NCBI RefSeq assembly: GCF_030269925.1 | Contig: NC_085116.1 | Coordinates: 2,728,001-2,792,000, forward strand | Length of the DNA: 64,000 bases | Direction: 5' to 3' | Origin: Bombyx mori | Lineage: Eukaryota > Arthropoda > Insecta > Lepidoptera > Bombycidae | Shown here: in pieces, positions 35,280-47,878 of the stretch | Layout of the letters: each line of letters starts with the position of its first letter | Position numbering within the stretch: position 1 is the first letter of the stretch | The notes under the pieces: model-generated | Databases searched by the model: none | What the model was told of the DNA's origin: nothing | Seen by the model: only the letters and a program-made list of their open reading frames with translations | Translations under genes and position numbers: made by a program

Positions 35280-36160
35280 TAATGTATTGTGTTTTTACGT
35301 TTATATCATTGAGATGAAACTATTTACAGGTTGTTGTTGGTTTTCAGTCTACACGAAAGATTTCTAGTATAGTAAACATCTATAAAAGACCGATGTAACT
35401 CGAGTCTTCTTATAAGTTCTTCTACTATATAAGTTTCATTATATTATATGTAGGATTGGTAAGAATGAAACGTATGAAAAGAGTGTCAAACGGAACGCTA
35501 ATATGTGAGTCAGAGATAATGGAAAGAAAGGGAAAAGATATTAACAGACAGAATTACAGAGAAGAGAAAAAGGAGGCGAAGACGGTTAAATAATGAGCAA
35601 GGCGTAATAAAAGTATTAACTAATTTTTAATTATAATAATAACAGAAGAGATCAAACAGAACAGATCTCTATTCGACATATATTTTCGATCAGTCATAGC
35701 GGAGCGTGATTACTATATTTTAAATTTACAAGAAATGCAATTAACTGTTCTAATATTTTAGCTACCATATTTTCTGTCAATAAAATTGACCGATTGAAAA
35801 ACATAATACTTATAGAAAAATCAAAATAGCTGATCGATTCAGATATTAATAATACTCTGAATAATATAGAAAATTACTTTCTTACAATACGGCAACCCTG
35901 AAACTAAAGTAATAAACTAAAATGGAACAATGGCTTATTTACATGAAAGCGTCGCTTGAATAATTTAATACGACCGGGATCCTAGGGATGGTGTGGACGG
36001 CTACTTCTCGGAACTCAGTTCTTAGATCTTTCTAGAAATAGGATTCCCGTTACTGTCATTTAAACTTTAAAGCATTCTCGTCGAGCAACCTAACCTAACG
36101 TTTTAAAGGTTTTTAGAATTACGCAACTGCTTTTTTAATCGCTTCTTTGAGGAGGCAGCT
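35280..36160. other. No gene seen
   Basis: AT-rich. No repeat recognised. A purine-rich stretch lies at 35510-35590. Confidence 0.5.
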
Positions 36161-36162
36161 TG

Positions 36163-36275
36163 GGTAGGCAGCGGCTTGGCTCTGCCCCTGGCATTGCTGA
36201 AGTCCATGGGCAACGGTAACCACTCACCATCAGGTAAGCCGTATGCTCGTCTGCCTAAAAGGGCAATAAAAAAAA
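36163..36275 (+). repeat. GGGCAATAAAA-tail repeat, copy 5
   Basis: GTAGGCAGCGGCTTGGCTCT and on to GCTCGTCTGCCTAAAAGGGC and AATAAAAAAAAA. Confidence 0.85.
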
Positions 36276-36474
36276 AGGGCGTGCGTACAAAGTACACATG
36301 TCAGAAGTGCAACTTTTTTGGGGAACTAATTTATAAGTCTTGCTTATATTTATACAAATCTTAAACTTTAGATTTCCGAGACTTAGAGGAAGGGAAAAAG
36401 GAAGATATGTTCCCGCCAAAAGTCTGTCAAATGTCAATCTCAAACCTCAGTGTTGACAGTCACATTATGTTTAG

Positions 36475-36620
36475 ATTTCTAAATTGTAAATGACTAATAT
36501 TTTGCCAATTGAATTGACTAATTTAATTTCATACTATTTGATTAATGTTCCAAATTCTTTTCATTTCATTTCAATTCCTATTAACATTTTTCACAAAAAA
36601 AAATATAAAATATTAGGCTG
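36475..36620 (-). mobile_element. Decayed copy of the 428-bp insertion family
   Basis: GTTCCAAATTCTTTTCATTT and CACAAAAAAAAATATAAAAT in the order of the - strand copy at 29.1 kb. Confidence 0.5.
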
Positions 36621-37035
36621 TATGGTATGATATATTTGCCTTTCCAGTTGGAAAAATACAACAACTACTACTACTGACATTTGACAAGTACTTAATTTCA
36701 ATAGTAGTTTGATGTCACTTCCGTTGCATACCTGCGTGACGTTACATCTGTAAAAATTTTACCCTCATGCGCCTAAAGAAGTTTCACTTCAAAAAAGATA
36801 GGAGTTCGAATTGAACTTCCTACAAAGCGGAAAGCATGTATAAATTATTTAATTAACAGAACATACAAAATGGTTTTACCACAATCGATGCGACCTGCCC
36901 TAGATAAAGGAAGTAGGGCACGTATAAATTATATCGATTATGTGCCAGCGAAACTCGGGCATGTGCGGTGTGACTATAGCTAAACCCATGAAGTACACCT
37001 ATTTGAAGTTACCCCCGGCGTTACCTTTACCGTAT

Positions 37036-37343
37036 TACTGGTGGTAGGACCTCTTGTGAGTTTACTGGTGGTAGGACTTCTTGTGAGTCCGCACGGGTAG
37101 GTACCACCACCCTGCCTATTTATTTCTGCCGTGAAGCAGTAATGCGTTTCGTTTTGAAGGGTGGGGGCTGTAGATGTTCCTAGGTGTAGGAACACCTACA
37201 GGGGTAACCGTTGTAACTGTACTGAGACCTGAGTACTTATACCTCAAGGTGGGTGGCGCATTTACGTTGTAGATGTCTATGGGCTCCAGTGACCACTTAA
37301 CACCACGTGGGCTGTGAGCTCGTCTAAGTAATAAAAAAAAAGA
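37036..37343 (+). repeat. Bm1 SINE with internal duplications
   Basis: The first 35 or so bases (TACTGGTGGTAGGACCTCTT) are repeated in tandem. A short foreign hairpin (TAGATGTTCCTAGGTGTAGG) interrupts the middle. The tail AGTAATAAAAAAAA closes it. Confidence 0.88.
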
Positions 37344-38002
37344 ACACGCAAAATTAGCAAGCATACATTCTAATTTATTTTAATTAATAATTCAATTGAA
37401 AGTTACTAATTCTAACTAATTGTTAATTGTTTTTTAAATGTTACAATTAAAACTACAGTGTAAATTTTTAAAAGTTATATGATTAGTTAAATTCGAACAG
37501 ACAGATAGTTGCATCTTATTTTTGATTACGTGAAGTATCTCGACATTGTAAATAGTTCGCATACAAACAAATCTTTTTACGTCAACTTTTAAAGAGTCGT
37601 GATATGTTCTATGCTGAAATCAGTATCAAACTATGACTTAAATCTAAGACTATCTCACATGTCGACCCATTATTCCAAAAGTTATTTTACAAAACTTGAC
37701 CCTCTTATGATGAACTGTCATAATAAAATAAAAAAAAACATTTAAGATCATTCGTAGTGCGATAGAGGCATTCAATTTGCGCCGTACACGAGTGTCGACA
37801 TTGGCCCAATTAGCATTGTTTTGCATGTGGTTATGCGTAATGCGAGTTTGTAATTTAATTAACGGAAAAATTAAGTCCGAGCCTTCTGATGGCGGATTTT
37901 AATTAATTGTGAATATTGTTGTACTGAATTTCATTACTGCTTATCACACGTCATGTCGGATTCTCCCGATCCACTGACGGTTTTACGACTGCTTTTAGGT
38001 AC

Positions 38003-38220
38003 CTCAAGCACCGGTCGTCGTTCTCGTCGAACCCGTCGCTTGCGACGAACGGCTTGGCGAGTAAATTAACTCACAACACACAGCCCACTGAGTTTCTCGT
38101 CGGATCTTCTCAGTGGGTCGCGTTACCGATCCGGTGGTAAATTCTGCGAAGCACTGCTCTTGCTAGGGTTAGTGTTAGCAACGTCCCCAGGTTCGAGCCC
38201 CGTGAGCTCACCTACTATTT
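38003..38220 (+). repeat. CTCGCCGGATCTT-family repeat
   Basis: GGTCGTCGTTCTCGTCGAAC, GAGTTTCTCGTCGGATCTTC, TAAATTCTGCGAAGCACTGC and CCCCGTGAGCTCACCTACTA, collinear with 10.49-10.69 kb. Confidence 0.82.
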
Positions 38221-38783
38221 CGGTGAATCTAAAATAATCCCTCGAGGTTACTAGAACAGGTAGAAGAAAAAAAACTGCTTAGTAAATATATAAGAACTTT
38301 TTTATGAGTTTGAGATTATTAAATTGATCGCCTCGTCGAGCTGAGAAGCAGTGGAATGTAGAGAGTGTCTGTAACTGTTTTCGAGGTCCAAACTCGATCC
38401 CGGTCGAAGTTAGTATCTTTTTGAAATACATTTGATTTACAATGTCTAGGTGTTTTTATTACTTACTTATTATTTCCTGCTACTACACCATACCTTAGCG
38501 TACCTACCCAATTTTGTAAGCATCAAAGCGAGACATTTCTTACGCAATTTTATTGTACACAAGTCATACATAAATGTATGTGTCGACATAAATTACAATA
38601 ATCATTTGAAACGCTTCCACGAAACTGCAGTTTAGTTACAGTAACACTTTGGAATGAAGAGACATTGTATTTAGTTACGTGAGAATTTTATATGTTACAT
38701 TATGTTCTTCGTTCCGTTACAAAATTTATTAAAACCGACTTCACTTTAGTGGTAGATAATTTTAAAAAAAATATATCGTGAAC

Positions 38784-39047
38784 ATATCGACGCTTGAAAA
38801 GCAAACGTGACTAAGCGACAATAACTGCTTTGTACATAAATGATAGGCAATAACCATATTCGATGCGCAAAAAATATATATTTCTAGGTCTATTAAAACC
38901 ATTTCAATCCTACAGCTACTAACTAGATTCTACTAGAGCAAGATTCGTTAAAATAAATTTCGTTTTCAGGTATTTCAGCTTTAAATTAGTCTACTGTAAA
39001 GTTCACGCATTGTCGCTTAGTCACGTTTGCCTTTCAAGCGTCGATAT
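38784..39047. mobile_element. 264-bp MITE with ~39-bp TIRs
   Basis: The left end ATATCGACGCTTGAAAAGCA and on to GTGACTAAGCGACAAT is repeated inverted at the right (ATTGTCGCTTAGTCACGTTT and on to AAGCGTCGATAT), with one mismatch. No ORF. A broken copy is at the start of the window. Confidence 0.85.
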
Positions 39048-39492
39048 ATATCACTTGATCTGCTTGTCAATTCATGTAAGGGCCCTGAAACCGCGATACT
39101 TTAAGACAAATATTTTTTTGTATGGAAACTAGCGACATCTTGTAGCGGATGCCCCTAAACTTATATGTTGTTAAAGTTAAGGCATTTAATTATTGTATAG
39201 CTAACACAGAAAATAAAAAAATAAAAAATCATACAAATCTTTATTTGTTATAGACAAATTGATAAAATTTTAACAATTTGTGGTTTCTGAAAATTTATTA
39301 AAAATCCTTTATTAAAAATAAAATATAGGATTGTTAATTTGTTACTGCCATATACAGGAGCAATGATAAACTAATCGAAGCGAAGCCATCTAGTGGCCGA
39401 CGCCCGTAAACATTTTTGTTGAGTGCTTGAGTTGCGTATACTATAACTAATTTATGTGTATTGTCTACGATTCATATTATAATTATCATAGA

Positions 39493-39640
39493 GAGAGAGA
39501 GAGAGAGAGAGAGAATACAGTTTGTTGCACACCAAAACACAATTTACATAAAAAAAACAGTAAAAAAGCAGATACACTGTTACAATAGGCGGTCTTATCG
39601 CTAAAAGCGATCTCTTCCAGATAACCGTTTAATTTACAGA
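39493..39640 (-). repeat. LINE 3' end with (AG)n
   Basis: (AG)n, then TTGTTGCACACCAAAACACA, GGCGGTCTTATCGCTAAAAG and CGATCTCTTCCAGATAACCG. Read on the - strand, the GGAAGAGATCGCTTTTAGCG stretch is a common lepidopteran LINE 3' end. Confidence 0.7.
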
Positions 39641-40840
39641 AATTCTGGAAAATATAAAAATATTGCAGGTATGTTGCGGTGTACTAAAGACAATACATTA
39701 TTATAGAAAATATATATGTACGTACAATAAACAGATATAAACCGTCATATTCCACATTTGAACAGAAACCAAATGAACCGAAACCTGAATTTGACCAAAG
39801 ACAACGCCGACGAGATTCAAAGTTAACGTTTAAAACTTTGAAGCCAATTTTCGGCGAAACACACGCACCTGTCTGCGCCGGCATGGGCAGATGCGTTCTA
39901 TAAAAACTATCCACGAAAACTGGATTCCGGATGTTGAGGGTTCCCCATGGAGTTAATAAGTACCTACAACTGGAGTGCTGTCTGATGCCGAGAAATCGGT
40001 CTCGAAAGAGAATACTTTTTGGTCGCGGTGTCCTTGTCTAATGTGGTGACCATATAAAATTTATTTATAGGATAAAATTATACACATGCATCAGTTTTGA
40101 ATTTACCTTAAGTAATTCTGTGTAACCCTATGTAAATACAAAACACGTGCTTGCAACGTTTTATTTATGTAAATTCAATTCTAAACATTGCTTCGTCGTC
40201 ATGGTGCCTTTTTTCGACGGTTTTTTTTGGAAGTTGCTGCGTTGTCGAAAATCTAGCACTGAGTTTTATTACAAACATCATTACCTCAGTGCTATTACTT
40301 AAACTTCCTCAAACTCATGTTTAACGTCCGAATACTCAACCGCGACTTAAATATTATGTTGAACTTAATTACGCAATTCCTACTTTAGTGTACTGGCTAA
40401 GTGGGACGTGCAAATTAATATTTGACACACTGAGTGAGACACTGCAACACACATGGTCTGCGCGTATCGGGTGCTCTTTTCCTACATTCACATCTTCAAT
40501 TGATTTAAAATTACTTGTATTTTTACTTCTGTGCTATTTTCATGACACGTGTATATTAAGTCTACTAGTTACATTTTAGGAAATAAAACACAATGGGTAA
40601 TAAAATGAAATGAACTGAAATTCATTTATTTGTTATATGTAGACAATTAAATAACTCTTAAATGACAAGTCAATACACATAACACAATACACATAGTACT
40701 TGATCTCTATTTACAAAATATTGGTTATATTATTATTATTAAGTTCAGTAAATTTTCTGTAATCTTATAATATAACATATCCTCTATTTTATTTTTAAGT
40801 AAATTCTTTTTTTTCAACGAAATACATAATTTATTTTAAT
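39641..40840. other. No gene seen
   Basis: AT-rich; open frames here are not protein-like. Confidence 0.45.
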
Positions 40841-40844
40841 CAAT

Positions 40845-41084
40845 ATCTAAGTGGACCATGAGTATCATTAAAATTTCGCAATTTAAATTTCAATTCAATT
40901 AAAAATCGCCATTTTTCTCTAATAAATCTAAAATCGACTTTATATTTACAATCACTATTTCACGACTTTTAAGTTTTTGTTTCAATACCTTAACATCTTG
41001 TCGTAATTTTGCTTTTCTCGGGGTATTTTTTATTTCTTGCGTTTGAGTACTTGATTCTTCTTGTTTGACCTTTTTAAAGGACAT
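40845..41084 (-). pseudogene. P-element/THAP9-type transposase fragment
   Basis: 41084-40899 encodes 61 residues with STQTQEIKNTPRKAKLRQDV then KVLKQKLKSREIVIVNIKS. This is the layout of the coiled-coil region that follows the THAP domain in P-family transposases. A frameshift later, the next stretch reads FLIELKFKLRNFNDTHGPLR then Y-stop, corresponding to the family's LKNxxxxPxGRRYS region. No catalytic domain follows. It is either a fossil or the exon of a decayed element; no terminal repeats were found around it. Confidence 0.6.
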
Positions 41085-42915
41085 TTTCCAGAAATTCCAA
41101 CGTCATATTTACTAGAAGATCTTCCTCGTTCGCTTAACGTCAGGCAAATGATATACATGCTTGCGTGCGACGCTATTCAATACAATAAAAAAAGTTCAAG
41201 AAATACCACGTGATGGCTCTTATAATATGAAAAATACATTGCAAAATTATAGTTTTCACGATTGTTTTTTCAAATTTAGTATATGACATAGATTAAGTAC
41301 AATTTACAAGACAAATGGTATTAAATATTATAATGAGAAAAAATATCTCACATTTTAAAAATATATGCTCACACTAGTAAAAATTTATCAATGAATCTGA
41401 CATATGGAAGGATATTCCACAAACTGGAGAGGATTCTCGCTTAAAACCACTTATATTAAAAGTGTTCACCATGATTACACGGAAACTTTCACGATTTTCG
41501 AAAAAAAAAACAAGCCACAAGCTGTATCAGTGCCATTTTAACTTCGCACTACAAACGTAAATAGACGCCATTTTTCTTTTAATCCATTCATAGCTCTTTT
41601 TCGGTGATGCCAACAATTAATCTGGCTTCCCACCAAATTCAACATGAAAACCATCAGAAATCTACGTACCTACCATTAAATTTTCCATTAAACAGAGTTC
41701 TTATTAATATAGAAAAATATTTTTTTTGTTAATGAGCTTTATTAATATATGATGTTCTATTAAAAATCAATATATATCATATAATCAATACTTCTTATAT
41801 AATTTATTTTAATAAATTGTCATCATCAGAAACTAAATTCACCATAACTTTGTACGTTTATGTTGAACCAATTTAATTTTTGACGTTGATGGAAATTCTA
41901 AATTGTCGCAATATTTTCTAGTTAAGTTTAAGTCACATCGTTTAAATAATATGTATTTAGATATATTATTGTCATAAAATGTTTAAAATCCTGTAAAGTG
42001 GATTGATTTTAACCTTTTTAATAATTTTCAACAACGCCCAAGCTACTAAAAAATCCACTAACCACTAAAAGCCATTTTTGATAACTAAGACGGGGGTCCA
42101 AATTCCGAGATTTTATGGAAAATCCTCTAAGCTAGCAACACTGCTTTTTGTTTGTAAAATGTGCGAGAGGGACACCACCACTTAATAATCATTCTCTTTT
42201 CAGACCGTTTTTCCTTACATCTTTTGCTATTTAAAAATAAACTTTAAGCCATAGAGATAAAGTATATTTTTAGTTTTTATGTCAAACGAAGTAAGCACTC
42301 CAGTTAGAATAGTAACTCTATGGGGTTCCCACATTCGTTCGCCTCAAATGAATGGCAACACTCGAGTATTGAAGGCCGGTTGTGTTGCCACAGCGAAATG
42401 TTGAGGAATTATTTAGCAGTTTTTTTTCTTTTAATTGTCAACGGATTTTTTTTTCTGCCAACTTCTTTACGAGATATTATTTTTTAATGTGTTAACCAAG
42501 CGATCCACGGGGTTCATAGGCGACGTTTATAATGTCGACGCTCATTTTGAAACACGGTATCGGGGGTTTCATTGCTACATTCCATTCCTATCCTTTATAC
42601 ACACGAACATTTCGAGGCAGGCATAAGCAAGACAACAACGCTAACAGTCCGTGGTGTTCATCCACTATCAGTATACACACCACCGATGTTGAAGAGGGAA
42701 ATTCGTCGGACAAAAATCTAAGGAAAGCAACTGAAGATATTAATTAAATAGTACCACAAACGGGCAGTTGTTAATGTAACAGCCCAAGACGATTAGACTC
42801 GCATATCGCATCCCCTAAATTAACCATTAAACAGACATTACCTGCTTAAGATTAAAATAAATTTACGGACTCGGAAATAGGAAAATTCGTTTAAATTTCA
42901 AATAGGTCAAGTTTT
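41085..42915. other. No gene recognised
   Basis: AT-rich; short frames at 42435-42747 are unrecognised and probably chance. It may hold the upstream part of the P-like element, but no THAP Cys/His signature was seen. Confidence 0.4.
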
Positions 42916-42918
42916 TTT

Positions 42919-43035
42919 TTTTATTGCTTAGTTGGATGGACGAGCTCACGGCCCACCTGATGTTAAGTGGTTACTGGAGCCCATAGATATCTACAACGTA
43001 AATGCGCCACCCACCTTGAGACATAAGTCAAGTCC
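42919..43035 (-). repeat. Bm1 SINE, truncated
   Basis: TTTTTTATTGCTTAGTTGGA and on to TGGAGCCCATAGATATCTAC and CCACCTTGAGACATAAGTC. Confidence 0.88.
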
Positions 43036-43741
43036 CTAACTGTTTATTTTTTTCTAATAATGTAGATCGTTAATTATCTTTTATTTACGCATGTTTCTCG
43101 ATTAGTTTGTAAATAAATGTTCAAACTACAATATTATACTTTGTTTTCCCCAGTTTATTCGCAAGAATGTTAGTCGAACGTACGAAAAAAAAAAAAATTC
43201 GAATCGTTCAGAAATAATAAATAGACAATTTAAAAAAAAAACTCTAGAATAAACCGTAAGCTTAGTTAAAGAGGACGTAAAACTTTTTTAAACCAATACT
43301 TTAACGTTAAATAGTAAGGTAGGTAAGTATAAAAACATTCGTATGTAAAACGAAATATTTAATTCAATTGCAATAATACCTTGCATAATGTTAAATAGAC
43401 TTACGACCACAATCAATTTGTCGAAGGCGAGATCGTGTGGCAACAAGAAAAAATTATAATAAAAAAACCTTAAGAACACAGTAATTGACGCAACATCCTG
43501 CATTTCTGTTGCTTGCATACACACATATATTATCGTACTGTCATAATCACGGTTGAGGGTATGCGTCTCATCTAAATTGCGCAATTTATAGTGGCCAGTT
43601 CATTTGATAAAGTTGCATCGGAGCAAATATTTATGGGGTGCATTCAACATTATGAATATGCGGCCCCGGGCCACTGCGGCAATAAAACCGATATGTTTTT
43701 TTTTATTCTTACCCTTTATTATTTTCGAGATTGCATTATTC

Positions 43742-44185
43742 GTCGTGGCCTAAAGGATAAGACGTCCGGTGCATTCGTGTTGAAGCGATGCACCGGTGTT
43801 CGAATCCCGCAGGCGGGTACCAATTTTTCTAATGAAATATGTACTCAACAAATGTTCACGATTGACTTCCACGGTGAAGGAATAACATCGTGTAATAAAA
43901 ATCAAACCCGCAAAATTATAATTTGCGTAATTACTGGTGGTAGGACCTCTTGTGAGTCCGCGCGGATAGGTACCACCGCCCTGCTTATTTCTGCCGTGAA
44001 GCAGTAATGCGTTTCGGTTTGAAGGGTGGGGTAGCTGTTGTAACTATACTGAGACTTTAGAACTTGTATCTCAAGGTGGGTGGCGCGTCTACGTTGTAGA
44101 TGTCTATGGGCTCCAGTAACCACTTAACATCAGGTGGGCTGTGAGCTCGTCCACCCATCTAAGCAATAAAAAAAAAAAAAAAAAA

Positions 44186-44269
<84 letters not shown>
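43742..44269 (+). repeat. Full-length Bm1 SINE with ~100-nt A tail
   Basis: tRNA-like head (GTGGCCTAAAGGATAAGACG; GTGTTCGAATCCCGCAGGCG), a linker (ACGATTGACTTCCACGGTGA), the Bm1 body, AAGCAATAAA and then an A tract from 44168 to 44269 broken by only two T residues. The long tail suggests recent insertion. The other complete copy is at 58.7 kb. Confidence 0.93.
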
Positions 44270-44271
<2 letters not shown>

Positions 44272-44469
44272 CACGGTTTCTTTGTTTAAGGTCTCAGAGT
44301 TATTAATCACAGGGCGTTGACAGACGTATTTTTTTTATTGTATTGATGCGGGTAGTATGTAAATGTCTCCGATTATTTAATGTTGGAAATAAATGAGGTG
44401 AGTTAGTGGCGTGTCGTGTCGATTTAGTTCCGAGTCGCTTTCTGCATAATAAAGCAATCCGGTGGGCGC

Positions 44470-44657
44470 GTTGCGTTTGAGCAACGTCATTAGCGCAGTC
44501 CGGAGTTGCGTTACGAAGCGTTGCGCAACGGGTTGGAGCCGCAACCCGACATGTTGCGCAACGGACCGATGACCAGGCTAAAAGCGAAACGACGTCCTTG
44601 GCAATGAATCGAGTGCGTCCGTCGTGCCAGCCCAGCGATTATTCATGAGTTGCGCAA
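44470..44657. promoter_or_regulatory. Cluster of TTGCGCAA palindromes
   Basis: TTGCGCAA stands at 44521-44528, 44554-44561 and 44650-44657, with half-sites around 44470-44486 and 44505. It is the C/EBP-type consensus core. The region is GC-rich and free of repeats. Confidence 0.45.
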
Positions 44658-44877
44658 CCGATCGGTTATCGGTACCCCGTCAGCGCGACCGCCACCCGAT
44701 CATTATCAGTATATCGGGTTCGACGTTACGGGAACATCATATCTCGCTATCCATCATCTCGCACGTTTCACAACCGCTCTCTCCTTTGTGTATTCGAACG
44801 CCCGGAACGTCGATACGAACGTGATTCATTCGATACGAACGCATTACAAATTTTAGAATTGCGCGGGAGGCATGTTT

Positions 44878-44973
44878 ATTTATAAATAAGGCGAGGCAGG
44901 TGCCCTTGCAACGCCGGCGTCAAGATTCCGTACAGAAAAGGCACGATCTAATCGCAGCCGCGACCAGTCTTCG
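44878..44973 (+). promoter_or_regulatory. Candidate TATA promoter and noncoding first exon
   Basis: TATAAATA at 44881-44888, a possible start near 44912-44922, and a splice-donor match TTCG|GTAAGG at 44973/44974. No ATG opens a frame between. It lies 220-360 bp after the TTGCGCAA cluster. Inferred only; no downstream exon was found in this window. Confidence 0.3.
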
Positions 44974-44974
44974 G

Positions 44975-47315
44975 TAAGGACGGTCACCGACTCGATTTGG
45001 TCTCGATCACGCTCTTAGGATACCCAACTGGACCCGCGGTGGAAACGGCGAGCCTTATACGTGATGGAAATGAAAAAGAAAAAAAACAGCGACGACCTTG
45101 TACGCTGTTAATTCTTTAACTCAACGTATCGTTCGAGTTTAGAGGACGATTATTAATTTAGTAGTTGCAAAGTTGAAGGTTTTAAATTTGTTCAGCTTAA
45201 ATATAGCCTTGTTTTGTCTCTGAACCGGCTTCCGACCAGAGCACAACGAAGTGTACTTGACATTGCAACAAAACCGCGTCTAAACAACCGCCTATCGACG
45301 AAAGGAAATCGTTAAAGTTTACAACAACGTTGGGTCTCCCTTCATACACACTGACGTGCGGTTTATACAAAGCTTTATTGCTGTGAGTTTTGTCGCGAAA
45401 TTACTGAGCGAGGGGTCAACAGACTAAGTTAGAGTGCCAACAACCCTATCATGCGGTAACGACAAATTTTAAATAAACTTTATTTTGTCGTGTTTTTAAA
45501 ACGACATTTCTTTCGATATTTTTAATGTTAAATTTACGTATATTTTTAATGATTATTAGATTTATCTCTTCAAATGGAAAAAAAATATGCATCGGCTGTG
45601 GAAAGTAAGATGGCTATTTTATTCAGCACTTATAAACAAACAGGCATTCACGTATTCACAAGATTTACTGCACATATATGATTTCGTCTCTATATTATTA
45701 AATTGACTTAAGAAATTAGTTTGTCTAATTTTAGTTGATTCTTTGATAAACAAAGATGAATCTTAAGTAATAAAATAGTGAAGTAATAAAACAATTAACC
45801 GTTTTCACGGAAAAGATATAAAAACGATACTCATCGTTGTCATATCATAGTCATAGTAGTCACAGATCATAGTAATCATATCATATTTAAATTTATTAAT
45901 AGAAATGACAAAAATTCAAATGGTAATGCGTATCCATCATCGTACCGATTCCTATGACTACAAAAATATTTAAAAGTAAAATCATTTTGTGCGTCGTATT
46001 ATGCTTACACCTGTCCCGGATTTCATTATATAGGGCGCTTTAACAGAATTAAGGACAGCTGCAGATTGCAGCTTGCAACAGAACATGTGTCTGCAATGAT
46101 TTCATTACAGTTTTTTTTTTTAAATGGCAAACTTATTTGGACTATGTCTCTTCGAATGGAATTTTGTAAATAGTTTAAATTGTCCATGACTTGATATGGA
46201 ACCAGAATCGGATGACAACACAAAAAAACATTAAACATTAGTGAGAAACCTTTAGATTAGCTCAATAAAATGTATATAGTTTAAATGATTTATTTTTCCA
46301 TAAATTAATCATTAGACATGTTTTATAATTAAATACGACGTTAGGACATTAGCATTTAAAACTCAGTACTCGAGCACTATTTGCTCTATTGACTTTGATT
46401 TAGCTTTCCCGGATTGACACTACCATCCCGCCTAACAAATCTGCCGTGTTTTCTGTTAAAAATAATTACCATTTACATTACTAATTAAGCAGTAAAAAAA
46501 CTCACATAGAAACCTTAACTCTCACTACACTCTACTGACCATTATAATATAAGCATATATAATAATATATTATATTATGACCATATAATATAGCCATTCG
46601 CTTATAGACCAACTGGTATAATCTGGAGAGAGAAAACAAAAGGTAACTATGATTGCTAGATCATTATCAGTCTAAAATTTCACACCTATATTGTGTGAAC
46701 AGCCGGAGTATTACCCAGTTAACCATCTTCAATAGGCACGTGATGATTTATATTCAAAACTATAAATTACTATAGACAATTTAAAAATACTGGCCGCTGG
46801 CGCAACGTATATCTGACCGAAAGAATAAATGTGAATCATTTATACGATTTTATATTCACTTATTTAATTCTACAATAATTTAACATCAAAAAAATAATCA
46901 TAATCACACAATTGTATAACTTTATTGAAAATATATAACTTCCTAATTTAAAGCAAAAAAACTGTGACGATTCAGTATTTTTGTGAAAAAAAGAATGCGA
47001 GAACCATTATTGCAGATATGCCCAGAGCTGTTACGTACATGATTGAATTTAGTGAACTTTAAAATAACCTTGCATACGAGACAAAATATACCCATAGAGC
47101 ACATAATGAGACACCAAGACAAAGTGCATCAACTGCGGAAGCAATTTGCAGTGCAAACGTTAATTGTTAGCAACAGTGACGCCCACACGACGCGCCTCTT
47201 TGATATACGGACGCGCCGCCTTTATTGACTGCCTTTATATACTTCGGAGTTTATAAATCGCGAACAAGTTCTTAAATTTTTTAGGGAGTGAAAACTAGAC
47301 GCTATTTCAACTTCG
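44975..47315. other. No gene recognised
   Basis: AT-rich after 45.4 kb, with CATAGT-type simple repeats at 45840-45890. No coding stretch seen. Confidence 0.45.
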
Positions 47316-47319
47316 CGCG

Positions 47320-47496
47320 GACCGGTAGGAGGCCTATTTCGGCCTTGAAGCAGTCATGCTTTTCCGTTTGAAGGGTGGCGGAGACTAAGGATAGGTGGCG
47401 GCATTTACACGGTGGATGTCTATGGGCTCCGGTAGCCGCTTAACACAAGATTGGCCCCGAGTGAGCTCGTCCACCCATTAAAGCAGTAAAAAAAGA
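47320..47496 (+). repeat. Degenerate Bm1 SINE
   Basis: CTATTTCGGCCTTGAAGCAG and on to TCTATGGGCTCCGGTAGCCG and GAGCTCGTCCACCCATTAAA. Confidence 0.75.
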
Positions 47497-47878
47497 ACAA
47501 TCGTGAGATTTTGAATTTCAAAACAAACAAACAAACAGAATGTTCATCTCCATTTAAACGTATTCAAGAGCACTCCAATACTAATCACGTATCAACAAGC
47601 TCGAAGAAACAAGATTATTGTGCTTCAATCATTCAAAACAGTTGATGGATGTCAAACGTCTCTTAAGGATACTAGACTTGGTTAAGCTGAGTTTAAAATA
47701 TATATCTATTAATGTCTTGACCGTCAGTCAGTTTGTATGTAAATAAAAAAAAAGTTGTCGAATTGCGAACATACCTTGTTAAATCAAGCCAAGAAGTTAA
47801 AGCTATTAGTATTGTTGATTTCAGTAACGTTCTAGAAACACATAATAGAATCTGAATAGGTTAAGAAAATTGGACTGA

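Noticed and set aside
41640..41720. Missing Drak 5' exon ending GGTAG|GTACGT on the - strand
   Set aside because: Phase and last codons (Gly-Arg) would fit, but the upstream residues (LFNGKFNGR) do not resemble the DRAK glycine loop.
43742..43815. tRNA gene
   Set aside because: A- and B-box-like sequences are present, but the segment is the head of the Bm1 SINE, repeated at 33.2 and 58.7 kb.
44104..44310. 68-codon poly-Phe frame on the - strand
   Set aside because: It is the complement of the Bm1 A tail.
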